Shown piece by piece: positions 1-7,534 of a stretch of 39,298 nucleotides of DNA (positions are counted from its first letter, which is position 1; each line of letters begins with the position of its first letter). This stretch comes from Desulfurococcaceae archaeon (GTDB taxonomy: Archaea; Thermoproteota; Thermoprotei_A; Sulfolobales; NBVN01), in assembly GCA_020833415.1 (NCBI GenBank), contig JAJHQJ010000009.1, positions 1 to 39,298 on the forward strand. The letters are read 5' to 3'. The notes under the pieces were generated by a model. The model was not told the origin of the DNA and searched no databases. It saw only the letters and a program-made list of their open reading frames with translations. A program made the translations under genes and the position numbers.

Positions 1-1463
1 TATTTAGGAGTGAGACCGATACCGAGGTAGTCCCCCACCTCCTCGAGGAGCTACTGAGCAGGGGGTACACGACCCTCGACGCCCTGAGGGAGCTGGCCAG
101 GACCCTGAGGGGGGCCTACGCCCTAGCTATAGTAGTCTCGGGTGAGCCCGATAGGATATACTTCATTAGGAACGTATCGCCCCTAGTCATAGGCTTACTG
201 GAGGGCGCCGTCTTCCTAGCGAGCGACATACCGGCCTTCCTCAGGTACACGAAGAGGGTCGTGGTCCTGGAGGACGGGGACTTCGGCTACGTATCGCCGA
301 GCGGGGTGTACGTAGAGAACATCGTGAAGGGGGTCGTGGACTGGAGGGGGAGGCTGAGGGTGGTCGACTGGACCCCGGATATGGTTGCTAAGGGTGGGTA
401 CCCCCACTTCATGCTTAAGGAGATCCACGAGCAGCCCACAGCCCTGGGGAACACCCTGGCGAGCATACCACCGGAGGTAGGTGAGGCGGTTAAGACTGTA
501 GCTAGGGCCAGCCGGGTGTTCCTAGCGGCCTGCGGTACCTCCTACCACGCAGCCCTGGTGGGCGAGTACCTCCTAAACACCCTCTGCGGGCTGAGCGCTA
601 CGGCGTTCGTAGCGTCTGAGTACCTGAGGTACAGGAAGGTGTTTAGGGAGGGGGACGTCCTTATAGCCATAAGCCAGTCCGGGGAGACCATCGATACTCT
701 GATGGCGGTTAGGGAGGCTAGGAAGCGCGGGGCTAGGGTGATCGCGGTAGCCAACGTACTCTACAGCGCCATCCCTAGGGAGTCCGACGTGGCTATCTAC
801 ACCAGGGCCGGGCCGGAGATAGCCGTCGCGGCCACCAAGACCTTCACAGCCCAGCTGGTAGCCCTACTCTACCTAGCTACCGAGGTCGCGAGGGTACTGG
901 GGTCCGAGGACCCCGGCTACCTAGACCTACTACGTAGGGAGATGACCTCGCTACCGGAGCTAGCTGGGGAGGTGATACACGTACACGAGGCGCGTATCAG
1001 GAGGCTGGCGGATAGGATGAGGGGTAAGGTCAGCGCGTACTACCTGGGGAGGGGTATAGGGGTCCCGGTATCCATGGAGGGGGCCCTGAAGCTTAAGGAG
1101 GTTGCGTACATCCACGCGGAGGCCTACCCGGCGGGTGAGAGTAAGCACGGACCCATAGCCCTGGTTGAGGAGGACTTCCCGGTACTCTTCGCAGTATTCG
1201 ACGACGAGTTCAGGGACCTCCTCCTGGGTAACGTGGAGGAGATGAGGGCTAGGAGGGCCTTTGCCGTAGGTCTCGTACCTAGGGGCTACCAGGACGTAGC
1301 TAGGAGGTTCGACTTCGCCTTGGAGATGCCTAGGCTAACACCGTACACAGCCGCGGTGCTCTACTCGATACCGTACCAGCTCCTAGCCTACTACACCTCC
1401 GTAGCTAAGGGCCTAGACCCGGACAGACCTAGGAACCTAGCTAAGACGGTAACCGTGGAGTAG
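1..1463 (+). CDS. glmS: Glutamine--fructose-6-phosphate aminotransferase (isomerizing), 5'-truncated by the window edge
   Basis: Makes glucosamine-6-phosphate from fructose-6-phosphate and glutamine, the entry to UDP-GlcNAc. The frame is open from base 3 of the window, well before the ATG the ORF track uses. The upstream part carries the glutaminase-domain motif SETDTEVVPHLLEE, so the gene begins outside the window and its catalytic N-terminal Cys is not visible. Two SIS (sugar isomerase) domains follow, with CGTSYHAAL, SQSGETIDTL and, near the end, EGALKLKEVAYIHAEAYPAGESKHGP, the usual hexose-phosphate site. The C-terminus DPDRPRNLAKTVTVE is the standard GlmS ending, so the 3' end is complete. 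The next gene begins 6 bases after the stop and acts in the same pathway, so the two are almost certainly co-transcribed. Confidence 0.95.
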   Translation, partial: FRSETDTEVVPHLLEELLSRGYTTLDALRELARTLRGAYALAIVVSGEPDRIYFIRNVSPLVIGLLEGAVFLASDIPAFLRYTKRVVVLEDGDFGYVSPSGVYVENIVKGVVDWRGRLRVVDWTPDMVAKGGYPHFMLKEIHEQPTALGNTLASIPPEVGEAVKTVARASRVFLAACGTSYHAALVGEYLLNTLCGLSATAFVASEYLRYRKVFREGDVLIAISQSGETIDTLMAVREARKRGARVIAVANVLYSAIPRESDVAIYTRAGPEIAVAATKTFTAQLVALLYLATEVARVLGSEDPGYLDLLRREMTSLPELAGEVIHVHEARIRRLADRMRGKVSAYYLGRGIGVPVSMEGALKLKEVAYIHAEAYPAGESKHGPIALVEEDFPVLFAVFDDEFRDLLLGNVEEMRARRAFAVGLVPRGYQDVARRFDFALEMPRLTPYTAAVLYSIPYQLLAYYTSVAKGLDPDRPRNLAKTVTVE

Positions 1464-1468
1464 GTGGG

Positions 1469-2626
1469 GTGGGTATGCGCAGGATCCCCGTGGTGGTGCT
1501 AGCTGGAGGGGTTGGTGAGAGGATTAGGGTGCTCACGGGGGGTAGGCCGAAGGCCCTCCTCGGTCTAGCCGGTAGGTACCTAGTGGAGTACGTACTGGAT
1601 AACGTAGCTGAGCTAGGCCTTACCGAGGTCTACGTAGTAGTCAGTAACCCGAGGGACTTCGAGGACGTAGCCGTTAAGTACGGTAGGAGGCTGAGGCTGG
1701 AGCTGGTCCAGCAGGGTAAGCCGGGGGTTGAGGGTGCTGTGGAGTCCGCTAGGGGTGTAGTGGGAGGGGACTTCCTACTAGTCTACGGCGACGTGGTAGC
1801 ACCGGTGGACATGTACAGGGAGCTCCTAGACCTAGCGGCCGCCGGTGAGTACGGTGTGGTCCTAGTCCCCGAGGAGGAGCTGGAGCAGTACACCGTAGCT
1901 AGACTGAGGGACCCGACTACCGTAGAGGAGTTCTCCGCAACCGTCGAACCCGGTGCGGTAGGCTACTACGCCGTCGGTGGGGCCTACCTACTACCGGGGG
2001 AGTTCCTAGAGTACATCGGGGCGTACGGGAGCCTTACCGATGCATTGAACGCTGTTAACAGGAGGTTCAGGCTGAGGCCATGTATATGGGGTGGTTGGTG
2101 GGTAGATGTAGAGTACCCGTGGGACCTACTCAGGGCTACCCTCTACGTCCTAGATAGGCTGGATAGGGCTGTGATAAGCAGTAGCGCTAGGGTAGCCCAC
2201 ACAGCTACCGTAGAGGGGGTTGTTATCATAGATGAGGACGCTGAGGTAGACCACTACGCGGTGATTAAGGGGCCTGCGTACATAGGTAGGAACTGCTACA
2301 TCGGGAGCTACACACTTGTGAGGAACTACGTATCGCTTGAGGGGGACAACGTCGTAGGGTCCTACGCGGAGGTCGTGTGGAGCTCCATCCAGAGGGGTGC
2401 GACCATCGGTAGCAGGTCCTACATAGGCTTCTCAGTAGTAGGTGAGGGTAGTACCGTGGAGCCCGGCGTCGTAACCCTAAACGTAGTACCCGAGAGGGTG
2501 AAGGTCTCCAGACCCGTGAGGGTAGAGAGAAGGGGTAGGGAGTACGTAAAGCTCGGCGCTGTAGTCGGTAGGGGGGCTAGGGTGAGGGCCTACACGGTAC
2601 TTAAACCGTGTGAGGTTGTTGAGTGA
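1469..2626 (+). CDS. GlmU-like sugar-1-phosphate nucleotidyltransferase with left-handed beta-helix domain
   Basis: A two-domain protein of 385 residues. The N-terminal nucleotidyltransferase fold opens with VVVLAGGVGERI and GRPKALL (the G-G-x-G-x-R...P-K nucleotide-binding signature). From about residue 240 imperfect hexapeptide repeats form a left-handed beta-helix (AYIGRNCYIGSYTLV, then YAEVVWSSIQRGATIGS). Archaeal proteins of this architecture are glucosamine-1-phosphate acetyltransferase/UTP transferases or glucose-1-phosphate thymidylyltransferases. The glmS neighbour favours the GlcNAc-1-P uridylyltransferase role. The GTG start overlaps a G-rich stretch just after glmS; the ATG two codons later is equally possible. 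The N-terminal loop has LTGGRPK where P-L-T-x-x-x-P-K is usual, a small deviation. Substrate assignment is by context. Confidence 0.85.
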   Translation: MGMRRIPVVVLAGGVGERIRVLTGGRPKALLGLAGRYLVEYVLDNVAELGLTEVYVVVSNPRDFEDVAVKYGRRLRLELVQQGKPGVEGAVESARGVVGGDFLLVYGDVVAPVDMYRELLDLAAAGEYGVVLVPEEELEQYTVARLRDPTTVEEFSATVEPGAVGYYAVGGAYLLPGEFLEYIGAYGSLTDALNAVNRRFRLRPCIWGGWWVDVEYPWDLLRATLYVLDRLDRAVISSSARVAHTATVEGVVIIDEDAEVDHYAVIKGPAYIGRNCYIGSYTLVRNYVSLEGDNVVGSYAEVVWSSIQRGATIGSRSYIGFSVVGEGSTVEPGVVTLNVVPERVKVSRPVRVERRGREYVKLGAVVGRGARVRAYTVLKPCEVVE

Positions 2627-2655
2627 AAGAGTTAAGACATGGGGTTACCAGAGGC

Positions 2656-4029
2656 TTACTTCTTCGTGATCTCTGCTAGGAAGCTCTCCAGCGTGGTCCT
2701 GAATAGCCTGACCTCCTCCTCGCTGTGTACTAGGGACGGTAGTAGGTGTACGAGTCTCTCACTTACGTACAGCACTCCGCGGAGCCTTGCGTAGAGGTTG
2801 AGTACGTGCTCGATGCCCCTACTCCACCTAAGCTCGTGTACCTCCCTAGCGTTCCTAGGCCTAACCCTGGTGAAGTGTACGCCGCTCATAGTACCCGCAC
2901 CCGTGGTCCAGCACGGTAGACCCACCTCCTGGCACAGCCTATCCACGTCCCTCCTGAAGGCCTCCCACAGGGAGTTGGCCTTCTCGTAGAGCTCCCTGTG
3001 CTTAGCTAGGTACTCGACCACGGCCCTACCGGCCACCATGTTGACCGGGTTGCCCACGAAGGTCCCCCCGTGGAAGGACCTGGCCCTCGGGTCCGGGTAC
3101 TTCAGGTGGTCCAGCAGCTCCATAACCTCAGCCCTACCTCCGAACGCCCCGGCCCCCGCGAAGCCCCCTCCAACTACCTTACCCAGTACTACGAGGTCTG
3201 CCCTAACCCCGAAGTACTCCTGACCACCACCGGGGGCTAGTCTGAAGCCTGTTATAACCTCGTCGAAGACTAGTAGAGAGCCGTAGGCGTAGGTGAGGTC
3301 CCTGAGATCCTTCAGGTAGTTACCTACGGGGCCTATGCAGCCCCCGGCACCCAGTACCGGCTCTACGAAGATAGCCGCCACCGGGTACCTCTTCAGAACT
3401 CTCTCAGCAGCCTCCACGTCGTTGAAGGGTACGGTTAGGGTGTACACCAGGTACTCCTCTGGGAGCCCAGCTGACTCAGGACCTGTAAACGGTGGTGAGA
3501 CAGCTACGTGTAGGGCGTCGTAGCCCCCGTGCCACCCTCCCTCAACCTTAACTACGTACTTCCTCCTAGTGTAGGCCCTCGCGAGCCTTAGGGCGTACAT
3601 GTTCGCCTCGGTACCGCTGTTGGTGAACCTAACCATCTCGAGACCGGGTACTACCTTTGATAGTAGCTCAGCGTACTCAACTGCGTAGGGGTTCTCGTAG
3701 CCTAGGTGCGTACCCCTACCGACTACCTCAGCTACGGCCTCGAGGACGAACCTCGGGGAGTGTCCGAGTACGTGGGTTCCGTGGCCCATCCAGTAGTCTA
3801 CGTACTCGTTCCCATCTACGTCCCAGACCCTAGTAACGCTGGCCCTCTCTATGAAGACTGGGTAGGGTCTGAAGTACCTTATAGCGTAGGTAACCCCAGC
3901 CGGCATTACCTTAGACGCTCTCTCGTAGAGCTCCCTACTCCTCCTAGTCCTCTCTAGGTAGCCCCTCTCGAGCTGCTTGTAGAGCTCCTCGAGTTTCCTC
4001 TCCACGTCTGCGTAGGACATGGGGGTCAC
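2656..4029 (-). CDS. Class-III PLP aminotransferase, glutamate-1-semialdehyde-aminomutase-like
   Basis: A 457-residue fold-type I PLP enzyme. The PLP motifs are clear: FTNSGTEANMYALRLARAYT (phosphate loop), VFDEVITGFR, and the Schiff-base lysine in VVLGKVVGGGFAGAGAFGG, the pattern of glutamate-1-semialdehyde aminomutase (HemL) and related aspartate-aminotransferase-family proteins. HemL is normally near 430 residues; this one is slightly longer, with a charged N-terminal helix. No other haem gene is present. Instead the start overlaps the stop of a 2,4-diaminopentanoate-dehydrogenase-like gene by 4 bases, so the two are translationally coupled. I therefore read it as a transaminase or aminomutase acting on an amino acid handled with that dehydrogenase rather than as tetrapyrrole biosynthesis. 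The family is secure, the substrate unknown. Confidence 0.85.
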   Translation of the reverse strand: MTPMSYADVERKLEELYKQLERGYLERTRRSRELYERASKVMPAGVTYAIRYFRPYPVFIERASVTRVWDVDGNEYVDYWMGHGTHVLGHSPRFVLEAVAEVVGRGTHLGYENPYAVEYAELLSKVVPGLEMVRFTNSGTEANMYALRLARAYTRRKYVVKVEGGWHGGYDALHVAVSPPFTGPESAGLPEEYLVYTLTVPFNDVEAAERVLKRYPVAAIFVEPVLGAGGCIGPVGNYLKDLRDLTYAYGSLLVFDEVITGFRLAPGGGQEYFGVRADLVVLGKVVGGGFAGAGAFGGRAEVMELLDHLKYPDPRARSFHGGTFVGNPVNMVAGRAVVEYLAKHRELYEKANSLWEAFRRDVDRLCQEVGLPCWTTGAGTMSGVHFTRVRPRNAREVHELRWSRGIEHVLNLYARLRGVLYVSERLVHLLPSLVHSEEEVRLFRTTLESFLAEITKK

Positions 4030-5015
4030 ACGGAGAACTTTACCTTAAACGGGAGTAGGTCTGTCATTAGGTGTAGTCCTGGTGTCAGGTACGGTACCCT
4101 CTCGGCTACGTTTAGAACTACGGTAACCGTACCGAGGTCTCCGGGGGTACCGGTACTCCTCCACCTAACGCTGTACTCCCTACCCTCAACCTCCACCTCC
4201 TCGTACTCCGGGGCGCCTACGTAGGCGTGGAACTCGACCCTAATGACCTCCCTATCCCCTACGTACCCAGCTCCGTAGCCCGAGATACCCCTGTTCCTAC
4301 CCCTCTCAACCCTAATCCCGGCCGACTCCACGGTCTCCTCAGCCGGTACAACGCCCTGCCACTCAACTACCTTAGTTAGGTTGAGGTCCCCGGCTAGGGC
4401 TACCAGGTAGACGGACTCTGCGTAGCCTACGTGACCGGTTATCTCACCCCTAGTCAGCCTCTCCTCAACGAGCTTCGGGTCCTCGCCAACCCCTATCTTC
4501 TTCCTAAACGGCTCCCTCCTCCTAGCTGCGTCGAGGCTCCTCACAGCCCTCACCCTGGTGACCCTAGGTACTGAGGCTGCTATTACAGCTACGAGGGTAT
4601 CTAGGAGGTAGCCGGGGTTGATACCCGTACCTATCACCACCGAGCCGTAGGCCCTAGCCAGCTCGTCGAGTCTCTTAGCTAGTACCGGGTACCTGTAGTA
4701 CGGGTAGGACAGGGTCTCGCAGGTAGATACCACGTGGACACCCATCCTAACAACCGAGGCTATCTGGTCGAACACCCTATCCAGGTAGGACCCCGTAGCG
4801 TGTACAACTACATCAGCATCACCGAGCTCGTAGACGTCGTTGGAGACCTGGACACCTATAGGTCCAACACCCAGAAGCTCACCTACGTCCTTACCCAGGA
4901 TCCTCTCATCTATATCGACGGCCGCGACGATTTCGTAGCCGCGGTCGAGGGCTAGCTTAGTCGCGAGCCTACCTATAGCCCCGAAGCCGTATATACCTAT
5001 CCTCAAGTACGTCAC
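4026..5015 (-). CDS. 2,4-diaminopentanoate dehydrogenase-like NAD(P) oxidoreductase
   Basis: A 329-residue protein with an N-terminal Rossmann fold (RIGIYGFGAIGRLATKLAL) of the dihydrodipicolinate reductase/homoserine dehydrogenase superfamily. The motif GTGINPGYLLDTL near residue 150 and the overall length match the 2,4-diaminopentanoate dehydrogenase (Ord) family, which deaminates or reduces diamino acids in ornithine fermentation. Ornithine aminomutase partners are not in the window, so the literal pathway is not supported. The gene is the first of a two-gene operon with the class-III aminotransferase. A TATA box (GGTATAAATACC) is centred 26 bases upstream of the start codon, so the mRNA is probably leaderless. 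Family call is moderate; substrate unknown. Confidence 0.72.
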   Translation of the reverse strand: MTYLRIGIYGFGAIGRLATKLALDRGYEIVAAVDIDERILGKDVGELLGVGPIGVQVSNDVYELGDADVVVHATGSYLDRVFDQIASVVRMGVHVVSTCETLSYPYYRYPVLAKRLDELARAYGSVVIGTGINPGYLLDTLVAVIAASVPRVTRVRAVRSLDAARRREPFRKKIGVGEDPKLVEERLTRGEITGHVGYAESVYLVALAGDLNLTKVVEWQGVVPAEETVESAGIRVERGRNRGISGYGAGYVGDREVIRVEFHAYVGAPEYEEVEVEGREYSVRWRSTGTPGDLGTVTVVLNVAERVPYLTPGLHLMTDLLPFKVKFSV

Positions 5016-5035
5016 CGAGAAGCTGTAGCCGGTAA

Positions 5036-5047
5036 GGTATAAATACC
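5036..5047 (-). promoter_or_regulatory. TATA box for the dehydrogenase/aminotransferase operon
   Basis: GGTATAAATACC is centred about 26 bases upstream of the start at 5015, the spacing expected for a leaderless archaeal transcript. The element is palindromic, so it could also fire on the plus strand towards the small ORF at 5097. Confidence 0.7.
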
Positions 5048-5096
5048 TAAGGTAAGTACCTACCGCAACCCCTTAGTATGAAGGGACCTAGCTAGA

Positions 5097-5210
5097 ATGG
5101 CTGAGGGCGGGGGTACGGTGCTCGTAGCCACACACTACATGTACAGGGAGCTGAGGGATGTAGTAAACTACGTGGTTAAGATAATTTCAGGGGGTGAGGC
5201 CGGTCGCTAA
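5097..5210 (+). CDS. Possible small protein of 37 residues, unknown function
   Basis: An ATG-started frame (MAEGGGTVLVATHYMYRE...) lies alone between the divergent operon promoter and the 3' end of the asparaginase. It is too short for the ORF track. It starts about 56 bases downstream of the palindromic TATA box and has only a weak GGGA upstream. The phrase VVNYVVKII resembles the NYVLA segment of Alba-family chromatin proteins, but the glycine- and lysine-rich remainder of Alba is missing, so I do not assign the family. It could be a remnant or non-coding. The rest of 5016-5272 shows nothing else I can support. Confidence 0.25.
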   Translation: MAEGGGTVLVATHYMYRELRDVVNYVVKIISGGEAGR

Positions 5211-5272
5211 ACTAGGTAGGGTCCCGTGAGGGTCGAACTCCCCGTGGCCCTGGAAAACCTCGGACATGTTTG

Positions 5273-6289
5273 TTAGCTGGTTTTTATCTCATCTTCGTAG
5301 TTCCTCAGCATCTCATCTTTAACTCTGTGTACTAGTTCCTCCCCAGCTAGCCCCGGCAGCTTGCCGAGGACCCACATGAGCTTAACTGTAGCTGCTTCCT
5401 TACTCATGTCGTAGGCTGGTATGACCCCGCTATCTAGGAGTCTCCTACCGACTTCGTAGACCTCGAGGTTCACCCCTCCGTATGTTGATTGCGAGGTCAC
5501 TACTACCGGTACCCTACTAGATATTTTTGAGAGCTTCGCTATCAGCTCCTCGGGGAGCCCTCCCAGCCCGAATGACTCGACTACTATGCCCCTCACCCCG
5601 GCTGATAGGAGGGCTTCTATGAGGTCTGCTCTAATCCCTGGGAATGCCTTTAGGACAGCTATGGACCTATCGAATGATGCCTCCAGCTTCAGCTCCCCCT
5701 CCACACGCCTCGATGGTCTGTGCTCTACAGCCACTTCCTCACCGCTTACGCGGGCTATGTAGGGATAGTTAACCGATGTGAAGGCATCTACGCTTGCGGT
5801 ACTCACCTTACTAGCTCTAACTCCCAGGATAACCTTACCGTAGAACACTATGTAGACCCCTGAGAGCCCGAGCTTCGGTGCTTCCCTAGAGAAGACTAGG
5901 GAGTCCCACAGGTTCTTAGGTACGTCCGTACCGCTCTCCTCTAGGGTCTTCATGGACCCGGTGAGGGTTACAGGTTTTCTAAGCCCCCTAAGTGAGAAGG
6001 CTAGTGCCGCTGCCGTATACGCCATTGTGTCAGTACCGTGTAGTACTAGGAAGGAGTCGTAGTCCCGGTACTTCTCGTAGATTGTGGTAGCTATCTTAAC
6101 CCAGTCCTCTGGGCGCATTAGGGAGCTGTCGACCATCATCAGGTTGAGGATGTCTACCTCGATACCTGCCGGGAGCTTACCCCTCAAAGCCTTCTCAAGT
6201 ATCTCAGCAGCACCCATCCCCGGTGCCACACCCCTACTAGTTGCGACGCTAGCTATGGTGCCCCCAACACCTACTATGAGGACCCTCAC
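5273..6289 (-). CDS. L-asparaginase, type I
   Basis: Hydrolyses asparagine to aspartate and ammonia. The 338-residue protein has both catalytic threonine motifs: GVGGTIASV at the N-terminus and LHGTDTMAYTAAALAF near residue 85. It starts directly with the asparaginase fold and lacks the extra N-terminal domain of GatD, so it is a free asparaginase rather than the Glu-tRNA(Gln) amidotransferase subunit, and no gatE is adjacent. It follows the upstream gene by one base and is the last gene of a three-gene unit with a transporter and an uncharacterised protein, which points to amide amino-acid uptake and use. Confidence 0.9.
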   Translation of the reverse strand: MRVLIVGVGGTIASVATSRGVAPGMGAAEILEKALRGKLPAGIEVDILNLMMVDSSLMRPEDWVKIATTIYEKYRDYDSFLVLHGTDTMAYTAAALAFSLRGLRKPVTLTGSMKTLEESGTDVPKNLWDSLVFSREAPKLGLSGVYIVFYGKVILGVRASKVSTASVDAFTSVNYPYIARVSGEEVAVEHRPSRRVEGELKLEASFDRSIAVLKAFPGIRADLIEALLSAGVRGIVVESFGLGGLPEELIAKLSKISSRVPVVVTSQSTYGGVNLEVYEVGRRLLDSGVIPAYDMSKEAATVKLMWVLGKLPGLAGEELVHRVKDEMLRNYEDEIKTS

Positions 6290-6290
6290 C

Positions 6291-7466
6291 CTATCCGTAC
6301 CTCACCACCGTAGCGGGGTCTACGTACCTACTCCTAAGTACCTCTAAAGCCTCCTCATAGCTAGCTAGCACCTCCTCCGCGGATGCTAGGGCTACCTTAG
6401 CCATAGTGTCAGCATCATCCCTAGTGGCGTAGGGTATGCCGGCTTGGGCCATGTAGTCCTCCCCTACAGCCATGGACACCACCACCCCCGTCCCCGGTAC
6501 CAGACCTGCTGAGCCAACCACCTCAGCCAGCTCCTCACTCATGAAGAACACCCCTCCGAGGTCCTCGCAGACGACTCTAGCTAGCTCCGCGGTAGCTACC
6601 ACCTTATCCCGGGACTTAGTTGATCTCCCCAATGCTTCAGCCAGCCCAGCTATTCTAGTAGCTAGCTCCACCCTAACCTTCTCGAGGGATCTGGAGAACC
6701 TCGGGAAGGCTGTGTCTACCTCTAAGTAGCCTATGCCGAGTCTTGTGAGGGCCCTTGAGACAGCTCTAGCAACTGCTGTGTTATCGTAGTCCTTACTGTA
6801 CCTTAGGAGGATCGTCGAGCCCCTCACCCTACTAGCTAGGGACGGTATGAATGCCTTGCTCTCGAGGACTACTGTAGGTACCGCTACAGCCCCGAGCGAC
6901 TCCATAACGCTTCGCTTAGGCCCTAGCGGTACGTTGCCCTCTAGGTCCTCAACAGGCCCCACACCGCTACCTGAGCCGTTGACTGTTATAAGTACCGAGA
7001 GTGCCCCGCCGGGGAGGTCCGTGCTGAGCCCCCCAATAACGTCGGCCTCTCCCTCCAGCCGGCTGACTACGAAGCCCTTAACCCTCCTAGACACAGTATC
7101 TAGAGCCGCTACAGATAGCGCGTACTCCACTGCTGCGGGTACCTCATCGCACCCACCCCCACGTACCCTACCGAACAGCTTGAGGACTGCGAGGTGAGGT
7201 AGTGAGGAGTCCAAGCCTTCGAGGCCCCTCAAAATCTCGGACTCGAACTTGTTGAGTCCTCTACTAGGGGTCGCGCAGCCTATCCCCCCATCAGCTGTCT
7301 CGACGCAGAGGCGCCTCGGGTGGCTTACCCAGACCTTCCTAACAGATGTGTCGAAGTCGTAGAATCTGCGTACTAGTGCTAGTGCTGATGAGAACCCTAG
7401 GGAGTCGTCCTGTACGAAGCCGCTGTGACTGTGTGTATGTCCTACACCTACGTGGCCAGCTACCAG
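6291..7466 (-). CDS. Conserved archaeal protein of unknown function (GHVGVGHTHSHSG motif)
   Basis: The ORF track begins at a TTG (7232), but the frame stays open upstream and encodes what looks like a conserved core: AGHVGVGHTHSHSGFVQDDS followed by about 60 more residues. The His-rich motif HTHSH could bind metal. The upstream region contains no ATG, GTG or TTG in frame; a CTG at 7466 would give MVAGHVGVGH, and an ATA lies at 7484. I cannot name the family. The body is alpha/beta with a Gly/Ser-rich loop (TVNGSGSGVGPVEDLEGN). It sits between a GltPh-fold transporter and L-asparaginase with tight spacing, so a role in asparagine or aspartate handling is inferred only from context. Confidence 0.7.
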   Translation of the reverse strand: MVAGHVGVGHTHSHSGFVQDDSLGFSSALALVRRFYDFDTSVRKVWVSHPRRLCVETADGGIGCATPSRGLNKFESEILRGLEGLDSSLPHLAVLKLFGRVRGGGCDEVPAAVEYALSVAALDTVSRRVKGFVVSRLEGEADVIGGLSTDLPGGALSVLITVNGSGSGVGPVEDLEGNVPLGPKRSVMESLGAVAVPTVVLESKAFIPSLASRVRGSTILLRYSKDYDNTAVARAVSRALTRLGIGYLEVDTAFPRFSRSLEKVRVELATRIAGLAEALGRSTKSRDKVVATAELARVVCEDLGGVFFMSEELAEVVGSAGLVPGTGVVVSMAVGEDYMAQAGIPYATRDDADTMAKVALASAEEVLASYEEALEVLRSRYVDPATVVRYG

Positions 7467-7503
7467 AACACTACGCGAGGCTATTCCCCAGCTCTGTTTA
7501 GGG

Positions 7504-7517
7504 CTTAAGTAAAAAGG
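7504..7517 (-). promoter_or_regulatory. TATA-like element upstream of the unknown gene
   Basis: On the minus strand CCTTTTTACTTAAG lies 40-50 bases upstream of the proposed CTG start and 27 bases from an in-frame ATA. It lies between the transporter stop and the unknown gene and could provide a second transcript start within the operon. Confidence 0.4.
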
Positions 7518-7534
7518 TTTGGGGGTTGAGGCCC

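Noticed and set aside
2656-4029. Bona fide hemL of tetrapyrrole synthesis
   Set aside because: No haem genes nearby, longer than usual, and coupled to an unrelated dehydrogenase; kept as HemL-like only.
5097-5210. Alba-family chromatin protein
   Set aside because: Only a short NYVV phrase matches; the body of Alba is absent.
5273-6289. GatD subunit of Glu-tRNA(Gln) amidotransferase
   Set aside because: Lacks the N-terminal GatD-specific domain and has no gatE neighbour.
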